DNA of 64,000 nucleotides from Hsuehochloa calcarea (lineage: Eukaryota > Streptophyta > Magnoliopsida > Poales > Poaceae), in assembly GCA_036346395.1 (NCBI GenBank), contig CM070615.1:28557472-28621471 (forward strand), given 5' to 3'. This document shows, piece by piece, positions 56,341 through 64,000 of this stretch (position 1 is the first letter of the stretch; each line of letters starts with the position of its first letter). Position numbers and translations under genes: made by a program. The notes under the pieces are model-generated. The model worked only from the letters and a program-made list of their open reading frames with translations. It was not told the origin of the DNA and made no database searches.

Positions 56341-57968
56341 CAGTACTACAAAACATACCATAGAAGACGCCTCATCACAGATGATTCTTTGAAACCGCTC
56401 AGGATAAAATAATCACTGAGCATTTGCGTGTGATGATTCTTTGAAACCGTCTGTGATAAAATAATCACAGACGGTTCCAAGACGAACCGTCTGTGATATG
56501 GACCTATCATAGACTGTTCTCTTAGAACCGTATGTGATATGAAGCTATCACAAACGGTTTGTAAAAACAACCATCTGTGAAGTATCACAGACGGTTCTAA
56601 CCACGAACCGTCTGTGATGATTGAGAGTATCACGCATTTGTTCTTGCTTAGAAACGTTTATGATACTTCACGATGGTTTTGACCACGAACCGCCTTGATG
56701 ATTTAGAGTATCACGAGCGGTTGCGAGCAAAAATCGCCTGTGATACTTCATAAACGGTTCTTATTACAAATCGCTCAGGATAGATACATATCACAGATGA
56801 TTTGTAATAAGAACCGTCTGTGATATGCTGACATTATATATATACCGGTCCCGATGTAACCTCGCCTCAATCATTTGAGCCGCCACCCTGCTGCCTCCTC
56901 CCCCATTGCTCCACTGCTGCCTCCTCCACTGTGCCAACTTGGAGAGGAGAAGGAAGGGAAGAAAGGAGGCAGGGAGGAGATCTCGCAGGATATTCGTCGT
57001 GAGCTCTGAGGGTAACGATCTGTACATAACCTTTTATATTTTCTCTAGGTTAATCACTAATAATTTTAGTATGTTTGGTTAATAGTTAGAGTACTTATGT
57101 TTATTAATATAATTTAATAATAATTTGTTACGTGCGTTGTAGATGGACCGAAAAATATATATACCTGCTACTTTACTCATGCTAGCAACATGACATAGCC
57201 ATAGACTTAGATGCACTCGCTATGAAAGAGGTCTCGGAGGTTCGAGGGACGCTCTGCGCCTTCATCAAGATGGATATCGTTAACGCCAACGGAGAGTTTC
57301 ACTCCGTCGACACCGCTGAACGACCTTAAAAATATTGATTCAATTGTAATTGATCATTTTGAGTAGTTGTAATTCAAATGTAAATCTAGCGACAATATAT
57401 ACTTGAACATAATCTTTTGTAATTGAGTTGTGTCAAATGTAAATGATCACTTTGAGTGGTGTCAATAATTGATTCTTCTGTGTGATGTATCTGATTTCTA
57501 CTAGCTTGCTAGTTTTCAGAGGGCATGTCTAGCAATCCTGAGGATAGCCAAGAATAATAAAAATAATTAGGTATAAATGAACTATCACAAACGATTTTTG
57601 GTTGGAACCGTCTGTGAAGGGGCACTATCACAAACGGTTTCAACCAACAACCATTTGTGATACGCTTATATCACAGACGGTTCTATTTACAAACCGTTTG
57701 TGATATCCGACATATCACAGACGGTTTGTAAATAGAACTGCTCGCGATACACTACGATCACGAGCGGTTCTTGGTTGAAACCGCTCGTGATAGTGCCCTT
57801 CACGCATTTTCAACTAAAAACCGCTTGTGTTTATCCTTATCACGCACGGTTAAAAACCGTATGTGGTAACCAATCTATTATCATAGACATAATAATTCGC
57901 ATTTGGTTCAAAACCGCCTGCGTGATGATGGTTCCGAACCGTCTGTGATGTACTTTTCTGTAGTAGTG
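56341..57968 (+). mobile_element. Non-autonomous CACTA element, 1628 bp
   Basis: The left end is CAGTACTACAAAAC (CACTACTACAAAAC with one change) and the right end TTTTCTGTAGTAGTG. The target duplication AAA (56338-56340 and 57969-57971) matches. Subterminal CACAGACGG arrays lie at 56370-56830 and 57580-57960. The interior keeps a 5' UTR, an intron (about 57012-57142, ending TTGTAG) and an ATGGACCG start (57143) like that of the transposase gene at 17043. It then jumps to a short unrelated or 3' segment. It is an internal-deletion derivative of the same family and needs transposase in trans. Confidence 0.9.
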
Positions 57969-57971
57969 AAA

Positions 57972-58720
57972 GGTCCATGCATGCACTAAAGGACACTACA
58001 GAAGACGCTAGAATGCCAGATCATGCATTCACCAGAAGGTTCACACATGTGCCAAAGGTTTGTATGCTAGATCATGCATTCACCAGAAGGTTCACGCATA
58101 TGCCAAAAGTTTCTATCTTTAGGCCAACGAGGCCTACTCCATCTAGATTTCATTAAATAAAGAAGTAGAAGGCTCGTGAAGAGGCTCCTACCTCATCCTC
58201 CTGCAGCTATAAAAGAGGAAGCTATCCAACAAGAGAAGGCATCGGGAGAACCAAAGCATCGAAGAAGCAAGAACATTAGCCTTCCACTACATTAGCTTTC
58301 CACTACCAGTAGCATAATGCAAAAGCATTAGCCTTCCACTACCACTAGTATAAGTTTCTCTTTAGCCTTGAGAGAAGAATACCACTGTAAGATATTCATC
58401 TAGAAAGAAAGTTTGTAATATTATCAGTGTAAAGTACCTTTCTGCCTCTCAGATAATTGTCGGGGTTCCCGAAAGGGAAAACCATATGTAAGCTATTTTG
58501 TGGAAATGAAGTGGTTTTTTATTTTTTAAAAAATCCCTCATACCTTTTTAGTATGATCATATGAGGCAAGGTTTTATGCTAGAGACCTGTAGCAGAAAAC
58601 TCTCCGTTGGTTCTCCAGTGAACCCTGAGTTTGGCGTGGCCATTATAGGGTAGGGAGAACGTAGAGGCCGTAGAGAAGTGTTCCCTTTGGGTGGAACTGC
58701 TTGGGGAAATGATAAAAAAA
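57972..58720 (+). other. Pararetrovirus-like promoter/leader region, right part
   Basis: Repeats of a CCAGATCATGCATTCACCAG unit occur at 58018 and 58067; a third copy (56321-56337) lies left of the CACTA. This shows that the two sides were once joined. A TATA box (CTATAAAAG, near 58206) with a long leader-like stretch follows. The layout fits a pararetroviral intergenic region, but no primer-binding site was found, so the assignment is tentative. Confidence 0.35.
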
Positions 58721-59087
58721 ATTATCTCATATGACTATAACTAAGAACGTTTAGGGAAAGTTTAGCTACTTCTGAAGCAAATTAGCAATAAATATGATGA
58801 GTACCGAGTAGTACTTCACAACCACTGATGCACAACTGGTCGTCTTGTTGGTCTCGCCAATCTGCAAGATTCTGATAAAAATTGCTATTCAAATCTGATT
58901 CACTGAATACTATTCACTATTTATAGAATACTATTCACCAAACACTATTCACTAAATAGTACTAGGATATATTTAAATACTAATTGAACAGTACATCCAC
59001 CATACTACATTTAGTGCATTAATACTATTCTCAAAGTACAATATCCACTTTATCACCATTGTATTTTAATATCAATATCAAAGTTAG

Positions 59088-59122
<35 letters not shown>

Positions 59123-60118
59123 GTGTGTGTGGGGGAGGGGATACTTCAAATGGAATTCTGGATTGTTTTAGCCCTGTTGCGCAACAAAAATTTCAAAAAT
59201 ATCCCTCATAATTTTAAAATTCCAAAATAGCCCCAGATGTGTATTTTAGTTGGCAAGACCATGGTGTCTTGCCACTACAGAAGAACTTAGTGTCGCCTCA
59301 AACCAAAAAACTATTTAATAATATTTGTTGGATGATTTTTTAAATATTAAAATTAATCTCAAACAATTATGAAATTTTATGTGGAGCCTCCTCGCACAGT
59401 GTGTCTACTTGTGTAATTTTCTTGAAATTTTATGCATTCTTATTTTTTCTCCAAAATTCTTTAAAGGCGAATGTTTCTACTAATTTTATAATATAGCAAA
59501 TGAGGTCCAAACATTATGAATTTTTTTTTGCCAGACTCCGTACACAGTGGACTTGATTGTGTAAATTTTACATAATTTGATATGCTCTGAAATTATCTTG
59601 ATAAATTCAGGGTTTAGGTCTAAAAAATTAGGACGAGACGTTTCGGAAAATAGGGTTTCATGATTTCATGTGACTTGAGATGTGCGAAGTTTGGTACGAC
59701 ATGACTACTTTTGGTCGCTCTGGTTCTTTATCATATTTCTTCTGTACAGTGGAGTTAAAGTAAAGTACAGAAATTAACTTAACTAAAGGGGCTAAGAACG
59801 TTGTGATTACAGAGAAACCCTAAAACGTAGAAGAATCGATGTCGATGTGAATGGTTATCTCTGGGATTCCGCCAGAAGAGGTATATTTTGATGGCTCAGC
59901 GGAGACACAGAACCAGAACTACATTGCAGTCCACGCGCGGACAGAAGCACGTTACATGTGGTCACATGGCATGATGGTTCGCTAATTGCTTTATCATGGA
60001 CGCTACTACTACAAAGAATTTGCGACATGAGTTTACGGACCATGTAAGTACACATGCCTTTAGGGGATAGTAAAAAATATAGCGAATAGGAGGGGAGACT
60101 ATTACGGAATGGCCCGAC
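58721..60118. other. AT-rich intergenic DNA, no gene
   Basis: Positions 58885-58965 hold repeated ACTATTCAC motifs. No protein signature was seen. Confidence 0.5.
59088..59130. repeat. Compound microsatellite (TC)n(AT)n(GT)n
   Basis: Three adjoining dinucleotide tracts: TC to about 59108, AT to about 59122, GT to about 59130. Confidence 0.96.
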
Positions 60119-60874
60119 CTACTGCGTGGACCGGGGCCATTTGCCCTTCCTTGCGAGCTCGGCGTTGTACTCCTCGCCAGTCGCCCTGGCCTCGGCTGCC
60201 ATTTCCCGCTTTTTCTCGCGCTCCCTCTCGCGTGCCTCGCGCTCCCTACGCCTGCACGCCTCGAGATAGGCCTGCGTCTCCCACCGGATACACTGGTTGT
60301 GCTCTTCAGTTTGACGCTCCTTCTCCCGGATCTCGCGTGCCCTTTCGGCATTCCACTCCTCGAACTCGTTTCGCCACTGGTCGTGTGGGTGGATCTCTAG
60401 GTCGATCCACTTGCAGTGCCACATAGTGGCTCCGGGGACTACGAGTAGACGGGAGAGATTGTTAGTACGTACTTTGAAAGAGAATTGGTAGGGGAACTTA
60501 CTGTAAGTAGTCCTTACTAGTTGCCGATAGCTGCTCGTATCCCAACGACGGTCGGGATAGTCAGATGAGTAGTTAGGACAACCCCAGTAACGCATGCCAA
60601 GGCTGAGCTGGTGCTTGTATTTGAAGAACTTGCATGTGTCCCTACACCAACAGAGGGGCGGCGTCTCCCCCTCTAGCGGGTGTTGCGGCGAAGGCTCGGT
60701 TGGAACGTTCTTGCAGGGGTTGCTGCTACGGGGAGCTTCATTGCGGAGAGCTGCCATCCTGGCAAGCTGCTCTTGTCGGACCCGGGCCTCAGCAGCCCTA
60801 GCTTGTTCGGCCCATGCCGTTGAAGCCCTTGCTAGATCACGGATCTCGTCCCATTGCTTCTTGAGGTTGTCCAT
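60119..60874 (-). CDS. GRF-type zinc-finger protein of transposon type
   Basis: The frame reads right to left. The start chosen is ATG 60872-60874 (MDNLKKQWDEIRDLAR) because the TATA box (60951-60960) lies between it and an in-frame ATG further upstream at 61024. A 63-nt intron (60439-60501) keeps frame whether spliced or not. The spliced product would be about 230 residues: an N-terminal helical part and a GRF-like finger with CWCRDTCKFF, WGCPNY and, after the intron, HCKWIDLEI. A charged Arg/Glu-rich coiled-coil tail ends RKGKWPRSTQ. GRF fingers bind nucleic acid. Plants have many such genes in MULE-rich DNA, and this one has a decayed relative at 42780-43720. No stop interrupts it. Whether it is expressed is unknown. 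Confidence 0.68.
   Translation of the reverse strand: MDNLKKQWDEIRDLARASTAWAEQARAAEARVRQEQLARMAALRNEAPRSSNPCKNVPTEPSPQHPLEGETPPLCWCRDTCKFFKYKHQLSLGMRYWGCPNYSSDYPDRRWDTSSYRQLVRTTYSKFPYQFSFKVRTNNLSRLLVVPGATMWHCKWIDLEIHPHDQWRNEFEEWNAERAREIREKERQTEEHNQCIRWETQAYLEACRRREREAREREREKKREMAAEARATGEEYNAELARKGKWPRSTQ
60439..60501 (-). other. Intron of GRF gene, 63 nt
   Basis: On - the donor is GTAAGT and the acceptor CTCGTAG, with a perfect branch-point sequence TACTAAC inside. The length is a multiple of three without a stop, so retention inserts 21 residues into the finger. Confidence 0.8.
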
Positions 60875-60950
60875 CCCAGCGTGGTGAAGCAAGCTCTGGT
60901 GTAGCGTTGGGTTTGGTTGTGTGGTTTTCTCTTGTAGATGTCTTCCACCT

Positions 60951-60960
60951 CCTTTTATAA
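60951..60960 (-). promoter_or_regulatory. TATA box of GRF gene
   Basis: TTATAAAAGG on -, about 80 bp before the chosen ATG. The surrounding leader is conserved with the degraded relative near 43810. Confidence 0.75.
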
Positions 60961-61129
60961 GCCAGAGGATTGGCATGGTGTGGTTGGCAGAGTGTTGTCT
61001 AATCTTTTTGCAGAGAGAAGTCATGTCCCATTTTTCGAGTCTTTGTCCTTTCGATGCCCAAAAGTCGGGAGGCAGAGTGTTCTCACGTTTTAATTTGCAG
61101 AGTCCTGTCTCGTCCTGCTTTGCAGAGAG

Positions 61130-61443
61130 AAGTCACGTCTTACTTTACAGAGTGCTGTCTTTTCGGTCTGAAAAGCTGATGAGGCAGTGTGTTGTCACGT
61201 CTTACTTTGCAGAGTGTTGTCATTTCGGTCTGAAAAGCTGGCGAGGCAGTGTGTTGTCACTCTTACTTTGCAGAGTGCTATCATTTTGGTTTGAAAAGCT
61301 GGCGAGGCAGCGTGTTGTCACATCTTACTTTGCAGAGTGCTGCAATTTCGGTCTGAAAAGCTGGCAAGGCAGTGTGTTGTCACGTCTTACTTTGCAGAGT
61401 GGTGTCATTTCGGTCTGAATAGCAGGCGAGGCAGTGTGTTGTG
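61130..61443 (-). repeat. Minisatellite of about 61-62 bp upstream of GRF gene
   Basis: About five to six copies of a unit containing CTTACTTTGCAGAGTG, TTTCGGTCTGAAAAGC and GGCGAGGCAGTGTGTTGTC, directly upstream of the promoter. Related single units occur near 43930-44040, upstream of the degraded relative. Open frames through it are repeat translations. Confidence 0.88.
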
Positions 61444-61534
61444 ACTTAAGTTTGCAAATGTGTTTTACAATTGAAGTTGTTTTGAAAGCCATCTGCTGCT
61501 TTGTCAGGATAATCGGTACTTCCGGCGTTGTAAG

Positions 61535-61810
61535 TGCGGAACTACCGCTGGGCAGAACTTCCGAAAATCTCGCGGAACGTTTTTTCCAGAGAGCACCCTT
61601 TTTGGGACTTAGCCGATTTTCTGGAAGCGCGGTAGTACCGCCATGTTGGGAGCGGAACTACCGCACCGCGGAAGTTCTGATTTTCGCGCGGAATGTTTTT
61701 CCAGAGAGGGTCTTTTTGCGCTTCATTGAAGAGCGGTAGTACCGCAAGAAATTTGCGGAACTTCCGATAATCGGAAGTACCGCAAATTAGTTGGCGGTAG
61801 TCCGCGCTGA
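61535..61810. repeat. Cluster of GCGGTAGTACCGC-type palindromes
   Basis: Short inverted motifs CGGTAGTACCGC, GCGGAACTACCGC and CGGAAGTACCGC recur about ten times in 280 bp. They resemble subterminal binding motifs of a DNA transposon, but no terminus was found. Confidence 0.7.
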
Positions 61811-62117
61811 TTTTTTCAACGGCTAGTTTTTCGTCTGAAATAGCCGTTACTGTGTAGAGTCATGTCGTGCGGTCTTTCCATTGCGAAAACTAAGTATGCT
61901 GAAATTGTCTGCAACATTACAGATTTAGGTCTCGAAAATTTGGAATGTAGGATTTGGAAATTAGGGTTTGATTAATTCACACAAAATATACATAACGGAA
62001 TTAGATAGAGGCATACATGATACAAACGAGTACAACAACACCGCAAAGGCATACATCACGTAGTGCAGGGATGCATAGATAAAGAGTGGATATTACAATC
62101 TTATTAAAACTAAAGTT
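61811..62117. other. Short AT-rich stretch between genes
   Basis: No gene seen. It presumably holds the 3' UTR of the pseudogene to the right. Confidence 0.4.
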
Positions 62118-62627
62118 CTACTTGGCAAGAACAAGAAATAATAGAGGAAAAATTACCAAACTGGCTATGTTAACTAATTTATGAAGCGATTTCTCAACCA
62201 TTTCCATCCTTTCATCCAGTATTTTAAGAACATTATCTTTATTTTCCATTGGTTGATCCGATGGTCGAGGCACTTGACGAAATGCAGCCACACGATGGGT
62301 GTCCTCTTGCAAGGCAGCAATTTGCATTAGAATATCTCGAACCTCTGGCACAGCTTCATCAGCCCACAGCTAGAACCGACATGTTGTGTTCTGTAAAAAT
62401 AATTGGAACTGCAAGTGAAAAAATATGATGTTTGGAAAGAAGTTTATTGGGGATGATCAGCCACAAGTTACCGTAAGATATGAACACTTCATGAACACTC
62501 GGCATAGATTCGTTGGCGTTTGGGAGGTGAACACATTCACCGGATCCCTGCAATGAGGGCAATCCAAGTGTTGTCGTAGTGTTTCTAATTGCCTGCTCAC
62601 TCGGAAGTTTGATGAGGCCGTAGACAT
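62118..62627 (-). pseudogene. GRF-finger membrane protein gene with one stop codon
   Basis: Two exons on -. Exon 1 (62472-62627) starts MSTASSNFRVSRQLETL and holds HLDCPHCRDPV and FMKCSY. The 81-nt intron (62391-62471) has donor GTAACT and acceptor TTACAG. Exon 2 (62118-62390) would continue the finger as TTCRF, then TAG, then LWADEAVPEVRDIL. The stop at about 62369-62371 thus sits inside the final CxFxxW part of the GRF finger. After it the frame stays open through a helical region to a hydrophobic C-terminal segment (IASLVIFPLLFLVLAK), a likely tail anchor. This GRF finger plus C-terminal membrane segment is a known plant layout. Apart from the stop it looks well preserved. Confidence 0.66.
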
Positions 62628-62691
62628 CCCGTTTAAGACTGGAAGGAAGGAGAAAAGGAACTCAAGAGTGAGGGGAATGGTAGCCAAATCA

Positions 62692-62702
62692 TGTATATAT
62701 AT
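62692..62702 (-). promoter_or_regulatory. TATA box of GRF membrane-protein pseudogene
   Basis: A TATATATA run on - about 65-75 bp before the ATG at 62627. Confidence 0.5.
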
Positions 62703-62990
62703 AGCCTGCGGGTAAATTACAATTTGGTTGAAGAAAATTCGCGTCTGCGAGGTAGCGGGGGCGAGGAGGTATCGTGGGGCAGCATTGCGTTATGTCTTTA
62801 AGGTTTAGTAAGTTAAAATCGGGAGGTACAGTTGTTGTTAGTACTAAATATTTCAGAGAACATTTTGTGTACATAAATCACAGTGTCGTAATGCACAGGG
62901 ACATTACATAAATCACAAAGGCAGGATGCACAATGACATTACATAACAAATTTTACACGACCATGATATTAGTTAGGGCGCATCGTCGTG

Positions 62991-64000
62991 TCACTTGCCG
63001 GGACGGCGTAGTTGATCCTCAGTGAAGGTGAACCTGTCCGGGGAGTGGCGTACGTCTCGAAGGCCATAGTAGGGGCCCTGCCTGGGAGGCTAATCTGGGG
63101 TGATCTCATCGTGGGGGTCCGACTGAGGCCTGAGCATATCATCTACCCACTGGTGCTCTTCCTGCAGGAAGGGGTACAGGGTGAGTTAGTCATTGGTTCT
63201 GTGCGACGGGAAAATCGGTGTAACTACGTTCACGCGTACCTGAGTTGGCTGTTGTGTGGAGGAGGATCCTCCTGGCCAGTCCGAGCCGTAGTGCTTAGGG
63301 ATGGCAATTGTGCCCGATTACCCGCGTACCCGCGGGCGAATACCCTAATGGAGGCGGGTATGGGCGTCTTTCTTTGCCCACGGGTATGAAAACGGGCACA
63401 ATTCTTTACCCATCGGGTAAACGGGTATGGGCATGGGTAAGCTCCACCTGCACTCGCTTCACCCTGACACCGTAATCTACCCACATGTGTAAGAAACTAT
63501 GTCAATTTGTATTTGTATTTTATTTGTTAAACTTGATTAGTTGTCTTGTTGAACATGATATGTGAATTGTGATGAACTTTATTAGTTGTTGAATGTGTGA
63601 TGCACCATTGATGTGTGAATTATAATGAATTTGATGTATGCATTGCTCGTGGGTAACGAGCATGTACGCAAGCGATGGGTACCCACGGGCGGCGATGCAT
63701 TATTCGCGGTAAACGGTATACCACGGGCGACGGTACCGCGGCGACGGTATGGGCGAGGTTTTTCGCCCGTCGTCCTTCGCGGGTATACCCGTGGGGGGAA
63801 TTCGGGGTCGCGGGTACGGGTATGGGCGAGCACTACCCGTACCCACCGCGCCCGATTGCCATCCCTAGTAGTGCTGCACGGTGTACCCTCCGTACGTGTC
63901 GCCGAACCACTGGTCGCGCTCCCGCAGGTGTGATTGAATGCCGTGCGAAGAAGTCTAGTCCTGCGCCTCCCTCCATGATGACGATGGTTGCAGCAGAGTG
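62991..64000 (-). pseudogene. Unidentified transposon-type gene, 3' part, split by hAT
   Basis: On - the exon (63240-64000, window edge, minus the hAT element) encodes HLRERDQWFGDTYGGYTV and QHYGSDWPGG. A 78-nt intron (63162-63239; GTACGC to CTGCAG) follows. The last exon (62991-63161) encodes EEHQWVDDMLRPQSDP, then TAG (63090-63092), then PYYGLRDVRHSPDRFTF and RRPGK with a terminal TGA at 62991-62993. The frame is open across the hAT insertion site when the element and one duplication are ignored. I do not recognise the family. Position beside GRF genes suggests a MULE-associated protein. Confidence 0.5.
63296..63867. mobile_element. Non-autonomous hAT element, 572 bp
   Basis: The left end is TAGGGATGGCAATTGTGCC and the right end is the inverse of TAGGGATGGCAATCGGG, so both have TAGGGATG as in Ac-like termini. 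A perfect 8-bp target duplication GTAGTGCT (63288-63295 and 63868-63875) is diagnostic for hAT. The interior has GGGTA(C/T)CCG-rich subterminal motifs and no transposase. Confidence 0.95.

Noticed and set aside
60921..61418. 165-codon open frame on + with repeated FAECCHFGLKSW-like text
   Set aside because: It is a translation of the 61-62 bp minisatellite on the strand opposite to the GRF gene.

Overview
The window is a piece of a grass nuclear genome, almost certainly rice (Oryza) or a close relative. Three things point there. The reading frames carry plant introns with GT-AG borders. The repeats are grass-type Ty1/copia, Ty3/gypsy, CACTA (En/Spm), Mutator-like (MULE), hAT and Tourist-like elements. 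The only two clearly intact host genes encode plant-specific CC-type glutaredoxins. Most of the 64 kb is transposable-element sequence, much of it nested and mutated.

Layout. 1-9560: a copia element on +, with its 5' LTR cut by the window edge, a degraded gag-pol and a complete 1872-bp 3' LTR. 9561-12812: a decayed MULE transposase on -. 12921-19212: a decayed CACTA transposase on - with its terminal repeat arrays; its right end is at 19212. 19213-22578: no gene recognised. 22579-25889: one CACTA element containing a second one of a different family (22635-24508); both have matching 3-bp target duplications. 26575-32596: two same-strand CC-type glutaredoxin genes about 5.5 kb apart, with active sites CCMC and CPMC. 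33184-33601: a Tourist-like MITE. 34830-42539: a solo LTR with 5-bp target duplication, split by a 5'-truncated copia copy on -. 42545-44510: remnants of a MULE N-terminal region and of a GRF-related companion gene. 44993-47990: a complete short LTR retrotransposon with two LTRs, PBS, polypurine tract and 5-bp target duplication, but only gag/protease-like coding remnants. 49330-55334: parts of a gypsy element (protease-RT fragment, an antisense accessory frame, one LTR), broken up by LTR-like DNA and a solo copia LTR (50419-51735). 55335-58720: AT-rich sequence resembling an endogenous plant pararetrovirus, interrupted by a 1628-bp CACTA element. 60119-64000: a cluster of transposon-type genes on -: a GRF-finger gene with a 63-nt intron, a GRF pseudogene with a C-terminal membrane segment, and an unidentified gene split by a 572-bp hAT element.

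How the parts relate. The glutaredoxins are the only likely host functions; they are expected to act as redox partners or adaptors of TGA-type bZIP factors through the C-terminal A(L/I)WL motif. The rest records successive insertions: copia into a solo LTR in MULE-like DNA, CACTA into CACTA, CACTA into viral-like DNA and hAT into a transposon gene. Positions of LTRs, TIRs and target duplications were read directly. Family names rest on protein motifs recognised by eye, and no database search was run.
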